Positions 26,257-33,820 of a stretch of 46,863 nt of DNA are shown here, in pieces (the stretch's first letter is position 1; each line of letters begins with the position of its first letter). Origin of the DNA: JAZFYD01 sp036443405 (GTDB lineage: Bacteria; Planctomycetota; PLA2). The DNA is taken from assembly GCA_036443405.1 (NCBI GenBank), contig JAZFYD010000016.1, positions 1 through 46,863 of the forward strand, read 5' to 3'. The position numbers and the translations under genes are program-made. Under the pieces are notes generated by a model. That model ran no database searches and was not told where the DNA came from. It saw only the letters and a list, made by a program, of their open reading frames with translations.

Positions 26257-27068
26257 TCCGTTTCAGTCGCCGGCACAAAAAACGGGCGTCCGTTTTTCTG
26301 ATACCCCGCGATCCGGCGCCGCGTATCGGCGGAGGTCAGGTACTTCAGGAACTGTTGCGCCGTGCGGAACGTCTCCGCCGAAACCCGGTCGGCGCGGACG
26401 GTGATCGCGGAGTACGGGTTGTGCAGGTTCTTGCCCCGTTCGCACAGGACAACCAGTTCCACCGTGTTCTCGCGCGCCAGCATCGTCGCCCGATCGACGA
26501 GCACGTAGGCGAGCTTTTCGTTCGCGATCGTGAGGCTCTTGCCCATGCCTTGGCCGACCTCGAAATACGAATCCCAAGCCGGCGAAATCCCCGTCTGTTT
26601 CCAAAGGTCGCGCTCGCGGATGTGGGTGCCGGAGTCGTCGCCGCGCGACACGAACGCGGCCTGCTTCTTCGCGATCCGGACCAGGGCATCCAACGCGTCC
26701 CGCCCGGAGATCCCGGCCGGGTCCGACGCCGGTCCCGCGATGACGAACTCGTTCGACATGATCTCGCGATGATCCGCACCGTGGCCCGCGGCCATGAACT
26801 GTTCCTCGCGCTTGCGGGCGTGCACGAGCACGACGTCGACTTCGCCGCGTTCGCCCAGTGCCAGGGCCTGGCCGGTTCCGACCGCCAGGACGCGGATCGA
26901 TACACCCGCCTGCTTCTCGAACGGCGGCAGGATCACGTCGAGCAATCCGGAGTTGTACGTCGAGGTCGTGACCGCGAGACGCAACAGCGGGCGTTTCTCG
27001 CCACAACCGGCGGCGACGGCAAGCCAACCCACAAGGAGTGCGAGGGCGGCGGCCTTCCGGTGCGACAT
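26253..27068 (-). CDS. tupA: Tungstate-binding lipoprotein TupA
   Basis: The 271-residue substrate-binding protein has a lipoprotein signal (V-A-A-G-C lipobox) and the TupA landmarks: T-T-S-T-Y-N-S-G-L-L-D near the N-terminus, 'AVGTGQAL', and S-R-G-D-D-S-G-T-H in the middle, which contact the oxyanion in characterised TupA proteins. The oxyanion specificity (tungstate over molybdate) is inferred from these motifs. The start at 27068 is preferred because a perfect TATAAT lies only 7 bp upstream with no room for a Shine-Dalgarno; longer in-frame ORFs cross the promoter. A tungstate importer suggests tungsten enzymes such as aldehyde oxidoreductases or formate dehydrogenase. Confidence 0.9.
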   Translation of the reverse strand: MSHRKAAALALLVGWLAVAAGCGEKRPLLRLAVTTSTYNSGLLDVILPPFEKQAGVSIRVLAVGTGQALALGERGEVDVVLVHARKREEQFMAAGHGADHREIMSNEFVIAGPASDPAGISGRDALDALVRIAKKQAAFVSRGDDSGTHIRERDLWKQTGISPAWDSYFEVGQGMGKSLTIANEKLAYVLVDRATMLARENTVELVVLCERGKNLHNPYSAITVRADRVSAETFRTAQQFLKYLTSADTRRRIAGYQKNGRPFFVPATETE

Positions 27069-27075
27069 GGGCGCG

Positions 27076-27081
27076 ATTATA
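27076..27081 (-). promoter_or_regulatory. -10 hexamer TATAAT directly before tupA
   Basis: A consensus -10 element on the minus strand, 7 bp before the tupA ATG. With a usual 6-8 base distance to the transcription start, the mRNA would begin at or next to the initiation codon: a leaderless transcript. Confidence 0.65.
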
Positions 27082-27237
27082 GGGAGCGCGCCAAAAAGAG
27101 GGCGGCAGCTTCGTCCCTGAAGCGACCGCCCAATCCGTCCGTTCATCCCCGGGTCGAAACCCAGAGTTTCTCGCTTAGAGAATTCCGAGAATTCATCACA
27201 ATGGCGGCGATCGGAGCCGCCAAGGAGGACCCGACAG

Positions 27238-28020
27238 ATGCGCAAGGCTGCGATTTTTCTCTACGGTTTGGTTTGCTACCTGATGTTCGCGGGTGTGTTG
27301 GTCTATGCGATCGCGTTCGTCTGCGATCTCGTGCCGCATTCCGTCAGCAGCGGAACCGAGGCGCCCCTTGGCGAAACTCTCGTCATCAACACGCTCCTGC
27401 TCTCGCTGTTCGCCGTGCAACACAGCGGCATGGCGCGCCGCGGATTCAAGAGCTGGATCAAGAGCTACATCCCGGAGCCCATCGAGCGCTCCACCTACGT
27501 GCTCGCAACGAACGTCGTGTTCGCGCTGCTGTTTTGGCAGTGGCGTCCGATGTCCGCGACGATCTGGCAGGTCGATGCAATTTGGGCCAGCGGCCTCCTT
27601 TGGGCTCTCTGCATCTTCGGATGGGGATTCATGGCGACAGCGACGATCATGATCGATCACTTCGAGTTGTTCGGGCTTCGGCAGGTGTGGCGTCATCTGC
27701 ACGATGACAGCGACCTCTCGCCGAAGTTCCGCGTGGTTGGTTTCTACAAACTCGTCCGCCACCCGATCCAGACAGGCTTCGTCATCGCGTTCTGGGCCAC
27801 GCCGCACATGACCGCCGGGCATCTGATGTTCGCGCTGGTCACAACCGCCTACATCCTGGTCGCGCTCAAGTTCTTCGAAGAGCCCGACCTCGAGGTCGAG
27901 TTCGGGGACCAGTACCGCGACTACAAGAGGCAGGTCGGCATGCTTGTCCCTGGAGGAAACTGCTACGTGGCGCCCGACGCGACCAAGGGCATCGACACCC
28001 CGATGCGCAAGCGCGAATAG
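27238..28020 (+). CDS. mddA: MddA-like methanethiol S-methyltransferase (isoprenylcysteine methyltransferase family)
   Basis: The 260-residue membrane protein has five to six helices and the C-terminal SAM-binding signature of the ICMT family: 'LVRHPIQTGFVIAFWATPHMTAGHLMFA' and 'EEPDLEVEFGDQYRDYKRQVGML'. The 'SLFAVQHSGMARRGFKSW' segment and length match MddA, which methylates methanethiol to dimethyl sulfide. The closest alternative is another NnrU/ICMT relative. AGGAGG at 27223 precedes the ATG. It lies divergent from tupA across about 170 bp and convergent with the VOC gene. Confidence 0.75.
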   Translation: MRKAAIFLYGLVCYLMFAGVLVYAIAFVCDLVPHSVSSGTEAPLGETLVINTLLLSLFAVQHSGMARRGFKSWIKSYIPEPIERSTYVLATNVVFALLFWQWRPMSATIWQVDAIWASGLLWALCIFGWGFMATATIMIDHFELFGLRQVWRHLHDDSDLSPKFRVVGFYKLVRHPIQTGFVIAFWATPHMTAGHLMFALVTTAYILVALKFFEEPDLEVEFGDQYRDYKRQVGMLVPGGNCYVAPDATKGIDTPMRKRE

Positions 28021-28060
28021 CAATGCGTCCGATCACGAGAGCCGGCTTGCCCTTCTCAGT

Positions 28061-28519
28061 TCACGCCGAGGGCGGCTCGCCGAGCGGACCACCCCAGAGG
28101 GTTCCCTGTTCATCGAAACGGTTGTTCGTGCTCCACGCGACTTCCCAGGGATACCCGTCCAGGTCGGCGAAGTAACCGCTGTACCCACCCCAATCGGCAT
28201 CTTGTGCTCGCTTGAGGATGCGGCCGCCCGCGCGCTCGGCCTGCACGAGAATCGCGTCCACGTCTTCCTTTGTCCGCGCGTTGTGCGCGAGCGTGATGCC
28301 GCCGAAAGTCCAATCGCCGGGTGACACTCCGGGACCGATGTCCTCGGCGAGTTTGTCGCGCGGGTAGAGCGAAAGTCGGGTGCCCGCAGTCCGGAAGATC
28401 GCCCAGTCGTCGCCCTCTTTCGATGGGGTCTGCCAGCCGAGACCGTCGCGATAGAAACGAATCGCGCGATCCATCTCGGCAACCCCCAGCGTGATGATGC
28501 TGATCCGCGCTTCCATCAT
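28061..28519 (-). CDS. VOC family (glyoxalase/bleomycin resistance-like) protein
   Basis: The 152-residue protein folds as two beta-alpha-beta-beta-beta modules: 'ISIITLGVAEMDRAIRFYRDGLGW' and 'GGYSGYFADLDGYPWEVAWSTN'. The motif 'FADLDGYPWE' carries a possible metal Glu. Many relatives are lyases or dioxygenase-like; the substrate cannot be told. Two ATGs occur in tandem (28519 and 28516), preceded by 'ACAATGACCCGCC', consistent with a short leader. It is divergent from the ilvA leader region. Confidence 0.82.
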   Translation of the reverse strand: MMEARISIITLGVAEMDRAIRFYRDGLGWQTPSKEGDDWAIFRTAGTRLSLYPRDKLAEDIGPGVSPGDWTFGGITLAHNARTKEDVDAILVQAERAGGRILKRAQDADWGGYSGYFADLDGYPWEVAWSTNNRFDEQGTLWGGPLGEPPSA

Positions 28520-28522
28520 GGC

Positions 28523-28648
28523 GGGTCATTGTTCAAAGAGGCACCGACCGAGACCCTTCAGCCCCCTTGGTTTGGGGCTTTTCGGCAACCTGCCGGGGGG
28601 CAGAATTGTGCCTTCAAGGTGGCATGCAAAAGGTTCCGATGAAGAAAC
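28523..28648 (+). promoter_or_regulatory. Structured leader with terminator-like hairpin upstream of ilvA
   Basis: No plus-strand gene ends nearby, yet a hairpin AGCCCC (28560-28565)/GGGGCT (28574-28579) runs into TTTT, 67 bp before ilvA. Around it, AGGCAC (28539-28544) pairs with GTGCCT (28608-28613), enclosing this hairpin and a second one, CTGCC-gggg-GGCAG (28590-28603). GGGTC (28523-28527) can pair with GACCC (28552-28556). GCCCCC at 28561-28566 could alternatively pair with the GGGGGC at 28596-28601. It contains 'CGGCAACC', a string also found in SAM-I-clan riboswitches, but the rest of that consensus is not evident. I call it only a candidate cis-regulatory RNA. Confidence 0.4.
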
Positions 28649-29869
28649 ATGCTCGATTGCAGGCGTATCGAGTCCGCGTTGGCATTGCGTGGCGAAGATC
28701 GGTTTCGCAAGACTCCGCTGCACTTCCCCGCCAGCATGAACCGGCGTGGATGGCGCACCGCCCAGATCTACCTGAAGCTGGAGCTCTTTCAGCGCACGGG
28801 GAGTTTCAAGGTGCGCGGCGCGACCACGAAGATCCTGAGCCTGAGCGAGAAGGAACGAGCGGCCGGCATCGTCGCGGCGTCCGCCGGGAATCACGCGCAA
28901 GGCGTCGCACTGGCGGCCGCGTCGGTGGGGGCGCAGGCCACGATCGTCATGCCGGAGTTCGCTCCGCTCACGAAACGCGAAGCGACGGAGAACTACGGCG
29001 CCGACGTCGTGCTGCACGGCGCGACGTTCGACGAGGCGTGCGCGCACGCGCAAGAGCTCTGCGACACAGACGGCGGCACTTTCGTGCATGCGTTCGACGA
29101 CGAGATCGTGATGGCCGGCCAGGGAACGATCGCGCTGGAGATCCTGGACGACCTACCCGATGTCGAGGCCATCATCTGTCCGGTCGGAGGCGGAGGACTC
29201 ATCTCCGGTATCGCGACGGCGATCAAGGCCAAGCGTCCGGCCACCAAGATCATCGGCGTTCAGGCCAAGGGTGCGGACTCCGCGGTCGCGTCCTTTCATG
29301 CGGGACAGCGCTTGCCGAGCGAGCACGCGGAGACCATCGCGGACGGCATCAAGGTGCAGCATGTCGGCGAGCTTTGCTTCGACATCATTCACAGGCTCGT
29401 GGACGAGATGGTCACCGTCGATGACACGCAGATCTGCAACGCCATGCTGATGATGGATGAGCACGCGCACATCTGTGCCGAACCCGCGGGGGCGACAGCG
29501 CTCGCCGCGCTCATGAGCGGCCAGGTGCGACCGCCCGCCGGGCCCTGCGTGGTCGTCGTCTCCGGCGGGAACCTCGACACGTTCGAGAAAACGCGCTACA
29601 TCCGCCGCGCGCTGGTCGAACAGAAGCGCCACCTCTCCGTGCGCCTGCGCCTCATCGATCGCCGCGGAAGCAAACCCCGCGAGATGGCGCGCCTCTTCAC
29701 ACTTTTGGGCGTACACGAGATGAACGTGTTGGACATCGCGTACCGCCGCGATTCGGCCAACGTGCCGCTCGGCCAGGTCGAGATCGAGCTGCTGCTCGAG
29801 ACCCGCGGCGCGGCCCACGCCCGAGCGATCACCGACGCTCTCCAAAAGGCCGGATACGAGTTGGTCTGA
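28649..29869 (+). CDS. ilvA: Threonine ammonia-lyase (threonine dehydratase) with ACT domain
   Basis: The PLP enzyme converts L-threonine to 2-oxobutanoate, the first step to isoleucine. The 406-residue protein has the PLP lysine in G-S-F-K-V-R-G-A (K54), 'SAGNHAQGVA', the phosphate-binding glycine loop V-G-G-G-G-L, and a C-terminal ACT domain from about residue 325 ('LIDRRGSKPREMARLFTLLG'), which normally binds isoleucine or valine. The single ACT-like tail and length resemble the short biosynthetic/catabolic IlvA/TdcB type. The start at 28649 lies behind 'GATGAAGAAAC', a weak ribosome site. It is preceded by a structured leader. Confidence 0.92.
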   Translation: MLDCRRIESALALRGEDRFRKTPLHFPASMNRRGWRTAQIYLKLELFQRTGSFKVRGATTKILSLSEKERAAGIVAASAGNHAQGVALAAASVGAQATIVMPEFAPLTKREATENYGADVVLHGATFDEACAHAQELCDTDGGTFVHAFDDEIVMAGQGTIALEILDDLPDVEAIICPVGGGGLISGIATAIKAKRPATKIIGVQAKGADSAVASFHAGQRLPSEHAETIADGIKVQHVGELCFDIIHRLVDEMVTVDDTQICNAMLMMDEHAHICAEPAGATALAALMSGQVRPPAGPCVVVVSGGNLDTFEKTRYIRRALVEQKRHLSVRLRLIDRRGSKPREMARLFTLLGVHEMNVLDIAYRRDSANVPLGQVEIELLLETRGAAHARAITDALQKAGYELV

Positions 29870-29986
29870 GCGCGGCGCCTGTCGGCGGAGACGCACGGGC
29901 CACATCAACCGCCGCGCAAGATCGATTCCTTCGCCCCGGCACGCGCAGCGAATCCGCCGACCCGCCATCGGTATGATGCCGCCATC

Positions 29987-30481
29987 ATGGCGACGCGGTA
30001 TGAGGAGACGAGCAACGCTTGGTGGGTCTGGTTGCTCTACGGGGTTTCGGTCCTCTTCGCGGTGATTGCGGCGTATGTCCTTTGTGCGGCGATCGACGCC
30101 GAGGGCAAAGAGGCGACCGGCCTGTGGATCGTCTTCGCGGTGCATGCCGGGGGCGCGCCGCTCATGGCGTTGCTGGCGCGCGTGTTCTCGCAGTATCGCG
30201 TCATGTTCGACGGAAGCACACTTACGTTCGGATTCCGCACGTGGAACAAATCGTTCGGTGTCGGTGAGATCCGCTCCACCAAGACCGACCACGTCTCGCT
30301 GTGGACGTTTACCGGCGCCGGATGGCGTGTGGGGCGGGACGGGCGCGTCGGCTACATCAACACCTTCGGAACCGCCGTCGAGGTCGAGACCGACGCACGC
30401 ACCTACTGTTTCAGTTGCCGCGACCCCGACGCGCTCGTGCGCCAACTTCGCGACGCTGGTGTCACCGGCGACTCGAATTGA
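29987..30481 (+). CDS. Two-helix membrane protein with PH-like cytoplasmic domain
   Basis: The 164-residue protein has hydrophobic segments at about 12-36 and 46-66, then about 95 soluble residues that look like the bacterial PH (DUF304-like) fold: 'YRVMFDGSTLTFGFRTWNKSFGVGEIRSTKTD' and a final helix with 'DPDALVRQLRDAGV'. Function unknown. A TATGAT hexamer 9 bp before the ATG and no Shine-Dalgarno define the start well. The 117 bp upstream of it holds nothing else I can identify. Confidence 0.65.
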   Translation: MATRYEETSNAWWVWLLYGVSVLFAVIAAYVLCAAIDAEGKEATGLWIVFAVHAGGAPLMALLARVFSQYRVMFDGSTLTFGFRTWNKSFGVGEIRSTKTDHVSLWTFTGAGWRVGRDGRVGYINTFGTAVEVETDARTYCFSCRDPDALVRQLRDAGVTGDSN

Positions 30482-30664
30482 CGGAACGCTGTCAGCGAAG
30501 ATGCAACTCCGCGTTACGGAAGGCTGCGGAAAAGGGACCCGCCTGCGCACAGCCCTTGCAAGGCGCGCGACAGCGCGGGTGTGATCACACGGTTTGGATT
30601 CGAGCTTCCGCCTTTTTTGTGAGTCGCTCGCGGCAACGCCGCACGCGGCTGCGTTGAAACTGAC

Positions 30665-30898
30665 ATGCGCCTGGCGCGTTTGTGTATCGCCGCGTTGTTC
30701 GCGCACGCGCTCGTGGCGACCGTAGCGACGGTCACGATGGACGTCGGCGTCGGCTCCAAACCCCTGGATGCCATCCGTGACAACGCGATCGACGCCTACG
30801 AAGCGGTCGGGTTCGGCAACTACTTCGTCGGGCTGGCGCTGGTGACCGCCGTGCTCGCGGCCTGTGCGATCATTTCCCGCCGCCGCTCCGCGCGCTAG
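30665..30898 (+). CDS. Small membrane protein
   Basis: A 77-residue protein with an N-terminal hydrophobic segment (4-25) and a C-terminal one (52-70), ending in a basic RRRSAR. Between them is a short polar region. There is no family match I recognise and no clear Shine-Dalgarno. Its stop TAG overlaps the stop of the convergent gene on a shared CTAG. The 183 bp before it (30482-30664) contains a GCCTTTTTT run but no gene. Confidence 0.5.
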   Translation: MRLARLCIAALFAHALVATVATVTMDVGVGSKPLDAIRDNAIDAYEAVGFGNYFVGLALVTAVLAACAIISRRRSAR

Positions 30899-31227
30899 CT
30901 CGATTGACCGCCGGCGAACAAACCCGTCACCGGCCAGAAGAGCGCCATCAAGGACACGGAGCCCATCCAGGACGAAACATGCACGTCCGCGATCACGGGT
31001 CCGCCGCCGAACAGACCGAACATGCCGGCGGTCACACCGAGCAAACCCGCGAGGGCGAAGTGCGGCCGCCGGCGCCAAAAGAAGAGCCCGGCCGACGCGA
31101 TTCCGAGCCCCAGGAACACGAGCGCGAAGTTCCAAAAGTCCGTCGCGGCGCCCATCCCGAAAAACAGCGCGAGGCCCGCCACCACGGCCAACAGGCTGAG
31201 CCCGAAGTTCGCAAGCGCCTTTTTCAT
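30895..31227 (-). CDS. Four-helix small membrane protein
   Basis: The 110-residue protein has four hydrophobic segments (about 6-26, 30-50, 56-76 and 84-104) separated by short loops with a cytoplasmic R-R-R-P-H. No family recognised. The stop codon overlaps that of the convergent gene at CTAG (30895-30898), the same arrangement as at 7321-7324. Confidence 0.6.
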   Translation of the reverse strand: MKKALANFGLSLLAVVAGLALFFGMGAATDFWNFALVFLGLGIASAGLFFWRRRPHFALAGLLGVTAGMFGLFGGGPVIADVHVSSWMGSVSLMALFWPVTGLFAGGQSS

Positions 31228-31345
31228 GCGGCCCGTTATCCGCGGAGGGTCGAGTTATGCGCCGGGGTACGCGCCAAGAGGCCATGTGTTGCTTTTTTCC
31301 GCAGACGCTTGCCGAGCGTCGGGGCTTCGGGCTAAACCTGAGTCC

Positions 31346-32077
31346 GTGTCCTGGCAGGTGATCCTGAACCGGCCGTCTCTCCGTGAGCGGCTGCTGCTCT
31401 ACGGCGCCGTGCCGCTGTTCCTCGTAGGCACGCTCATCGCGTGCTACTACAGCGACGCTCCCGGCCTGCGCCACCTGGTGAGTCCCGATACCGTGGGCAT
31501 CCCGGAAGCGTTGCGACGGGAGTTCGGCCTGTTGGAGTCCCTGCAGAACATCGTGCTGGCGACCATCTGCGGGGTCGCGGTTTTCGGCATGCGCAAGAAG
31601 CGCCTCCGGCTCGAGCGTGTTGGACTCTGGGTCATGCTGATCGGAACCGCGTGGATGCTGCTCGAGGAAACCGATTACTTCACGCAGTACGCGGTGCTCT
31701 TTTCCGGGGACGCGCCGGAGGGGCCGCCGCGCAATCTTCATCGCATCGCTTATTCGGAAACGCTCCTGCGCAATGTCGCCTATCTCGGGAGCGCGACGTT
31801 CTTCGGCGCGTTTGCGCTCCTGTTCGCCAACAGCTCGCGTCCGGTGATGCGCTACTTGGCGCCGGACCGGTTGGCCGTCGGGACCGTTTTGCTGGTCACC
31901 GCGCTGCAGGAAATCGTCTGGTGGAAAAGCGAACGCGTCGCGCTTGACCACGGATCCCTGACCGGCAACGAGATCGAGTTTTTCGAGCTGGGCATCTACT
32001 ACCTCGTGCTGCTCTGGCTGGTCGACATGGTTTTCTGGCGCCGCCTCGAGCCCGCCTCGCCGGATGAAAGCGCGTGA
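31346..32077 (+). CDS. Polytopic membrane protein of unknown function
   Basis: The likely start is the GTG at 31346 (243 residues), just after a 'CTAAACCT' sequence and a GACGCT/AGCGTC hairpin; a GTG at 31358 is possible. About six hydrophobic segments are present, the first 'LLLYGAVPLFLVGTLIACYY'. An acidic loop 'GTAWMLLEETDYFTQYAVL' and a C-terminal 'NEIEFFELGIYYLVLLWLVDMVFW' give it a layout like the protein at 7321, which has 'LDDSLSIHEI' in a comparable place, so the two may be distant relatives. Longer frames upstream run through the convergent gene and are shadows. Confidence 0.6.
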   Translation: MSWQVILNRPSLRERLLLYGAVPLFLVGTLIACYYSDAPGLRHLVSPDTVGIPEALRREFGLLESLQNIVLATICGVAVFGMRKKRLRLERVGLWVMLIGTAWMLLEETDYFTQYAVLFSGDAPEGPPRNLHRIAYSETLLRNVAYLGSATFFGAFALLFANSSRPVMRYLAPDRLAVGTVLLVTALQEIVWWKSERVALDHGSLTGNEIEFFELGIYYLVLLWLVDMVFWRRLEPASPDESA

Positions 32078-32115
32078 ATCGGGACCGCCGATCGCCGGCC
32101 CGATAGGATGCGCCC

Positions 32116-32175
32116 ATGCGACTGCCTCACGACCTAAGCGACGTCGAACGGCGGTTGAACGGCCATGAGCGGTGA
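32116..32175 (+). CDS. Possible 19-codon upstream ORF overlapping the GNAT start
   Basis: An ATG 6 bp after TAGGAT (32104-32109) opens a frame of 19 codons whose TGA lies 11 bases inside the GNAT gene. If transcription starts as in other leaderless genes here, this would be the first initiation codon on the mRNA, and ribosomes ending at 32175 could re-initiate at 32165. The alternative is that it is just part of a 5' UTR. Confidence 0.35.
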   Translation: MRLPHDLSDVERRLNGHER

Positions 32176-32677
32176 AGTGGAACTCCGCGACGTCGTCGAC
32201 GCGGACCTCGACCGGTTCTTCGCCCACCAGTGCGATGCGGAAGCGGCTTACATGCTCGGATTCCGGCGCGGCGATCCGACGGACCGCGCGATGTTCGACG
32301 CCCACTGGAAAAAGATCCGTTCCGAGCCCGGCAACCTGATCCTCACCGTTTTGCACGACGGACACGTGGCGGGTCACGCATGCACGTTTCACCGTGAGGG
32401 GAACCGCGAGGTCGGCTACTGGATCGGCCGCGAGTCGTGGGGAAGAGGCGTCGCGACCCGCGTCCTGGAGCGGATATTGGAACTGGACCGCGCCCGCCCG
32501 ATGAACGCGCGCGTGGCCAAAGACAACGCGGCTTCGATCCGGGTCCTGCAAAAGTGCGGTTTCCGCGTCGTCGGAGAGGACCGTGGTTACTCGACCGTCC
32601 GCCGCACGGATGTCGAGGGATTCGTGTTCGAGCTTTCTTCAACGGATCACGGAGTACACTCCGGCCAAACCACATGA
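32165..32677 (+). CDS. GNAT family N-acetyltransferase
   Basis: The 170-residue protein matches RimJ/RimL-type GNAT acetyltransferases: 'VELRDVVDADLDRFFAHQ' at the N-terminus, motif A 'REVGYWIGRESWGRGVATRVLERIL' with the acetyl-CoA pyrophosphate loop, and motif B 'NAASIRVLQKCGFRVVGE'. Substrate unknown (protein N-terminus or small amine). The gene overlaps the following gene by an ATGA. The strong upstream -10 like hexamer lies before an upstream ORF, not directly before this ATG. Confidence 0.9.
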   Translation: MSGEVELRDVVDADLDRFFAHQCDAEAAYMLGFRRGDPTDRAMFDAHWKKIRSEPGNLILTVLHDGHVAGHACTFHREGNREVGYWIGRESWGRGVATRVLERILELDRARPMNARVAKDNAASIRVLQKCGFRVVGEDRGYSTVRRTDVEGFVFELSSTDHGVHSGQTT

Positions 32678-33240
32678 GCGAGACAAAGGTCTACGAAGAG
32701 CTGTTCGCCCTCGCCGCGACCGGGTCCATGGTTACGATCCAACGCACCTGCGGGGAACGGAAGCACGGGTTTGTCGCGGCCGTGAGCCACGAACTCGTGC
32801 TTCTCCGGCAGTTCAACGATTTTCACCCGGATGGACTCTGCATCGTGCGAGTCGCGGACATCGAGGAGATCCGCTCGAACACGGAGGAGCGGCTCTGGGA
32901 GAAGATGCTCGCGGCGGAGGGAGTCCTGGACAAGCTCGAACCGGCGCCCGAGCTTCCGATCGATTCGATGCGTGAGCTGATTGTCGCTCTGCACGAGCGC
33001 GGAGAGAACGTGACGCTGGAGTGCGAGTTTCCGGCCGACGCTACCGAGGAAGACGAGTTCTTCATCGGCCGGATCGAAACGGTGGAACCGAACTGCGTTC
33101 TGTTTCGGCACTTCGACGCCGAAGGCGACTGGGACGACGATGCGTGCGAGATCGAGTTCGATGAACTCACGACGGTGCAGATCGACACGCCGTATTGCCG
33201 GACCTATTCACGCCACCTCGACCCCAAAGACCCGGGCTGA
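32674..33240 (+). CDS. Conserved-looking hypothetical protein with two similar halves
   Basis: The 188-residue protein starts at the ATG overlapping the GNAT stop and has its own TACACT 13 bp upstream. The N-terminal half ('VTIQRTCGERKHGFVAAVSHELVLLRQFNDFHPDGLCIVRVADIEEI') and C-terminal half ('VTLECEFPADATEEDEFFIGRIETVEPNCVLFRHFDAEGDWDDDACEIEFDELTTV') have the same strand order and spacing, as expected of two small beta-barrel (Sm/SH3-like) repeats. It is very acidic, ending in 'SRHLDPKDPG'. No domain name can be given. It may be operonic with the GNAT gene. Confidence 0.65.
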   Translation: MSETKVYEELFALAATGSMVTIQRTCGERKHGFVAAVSHELVLLRQFNDFHPDGLCIVRVADIEEIRSNTEERLWEKMLAAEGVLDKLEPAPELPIDSMRELIVALHERGENVTLECEFPADATEEDEFFIGRIETVEPNCVLFRHFDAEGDWDDDACEIEFDELTTVQIDTPYCRTYSRHLDPKDPG

Positions 33241-33268
33241 TCGACGCGCCTCATCAGGGAGAACCGAA

Positions 33269-33817
33269 GTGGCCAAGATCCACGAAGTGGGGGAAGAGGG
33301 CGAGATTCGCCCCTTCATCTGGCAAGACACTTTCGAGATCCAACCGACAACCGAGCACGACCGCATCGCCATCGGCGCACGGGACGATCAGGTGTCGCTG
33401 CTGCGCAAGCTGATGGCGTGCCTTCCGAGCGAGTTGCAGGTCCTCTACATGTTGAAAGTCCCGCGTGGCGGAACCAAGGAGGGACGTTACGAGTCACCGG
33501 TTGTGAATCACGCTGCGGTCGAGTCGTTCTTGAACACCTTTGGCGCGGCGCTGGAAGGCGACGGGCGGCATGAGCTCTGGATCGGCGCGACCGAAGGTGA
33601 TGGCTTGCTCGTCTACGATCGCCACGACATCGTTTACGGCTACGGACCGCTCGATCGTTTTCGGGAGATCGTGACCGCCGCCGGCTTTACCGAATCCAAG
33701 GTCGACGTGGACGTGTGGCATCGTCACTACTACAACGCTGAATTCGACGACGACACGATCCGCCTACTCGGACATTGGGACTGGCGTGTCTGCCCGCTGG
33801 AGCCCGAGGACCTCTAG
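33269..33817 (+). CDS. Hypothetical cytoplasmic protein
   Basis: The start is taken as the GTG at 33269, after AGGGAGA; the frame is open upstream into the previous gene. The 182-residue product is acidic, lacks signal or membrane segments and is rich in aromatic residues near the C-terminus ('YGYGPLDRF' and 'DVWHRHYYNAEFDDDTIRLLGHWDWRVCPLEPEDL'). I recognise no family. It follows the previous gene by 28 bp on the same strand and may share its transcript. Confidence 0.6.
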   Translation: MAKIHEVGEEGEIRPFIWQDTFEIQPTTEHDRIAIGARDDQVSLLRKLMACLPSELQVLYMLKVPRGGTKEGRYESPVVNHAAVESFLNTFGAALEGDGRHELWIGATEGDGLLVYDRHDIVYGYGPLDRFREIVTAAGFTESKVDVDVWHRHYYNAEFDDDTIRLLGHWDWRVCPLEPEDL

Positions 33818-33820
33818 GAC

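Noticed and set aside
28523..28648. A SAM-I or ppGpp (ykkC) riboswitch assignment for the ilvA leader
   Set aside because: Only short strings such as 'CGGCAACC' or 'GGTTCCG' match; the core junction and pseudoknot order are not visible, so no riboswitch class is claimed.
29153..32551. A very long minus-strand open frame (about 1130 codons) across several genes
   Set aside because: It is antisense to ilvA, membrane and GNAT genes with clear domains; its composition (Arg, Asp, His, Gly rich, no motif) is that of a shadow frame in GC-rich DNA.
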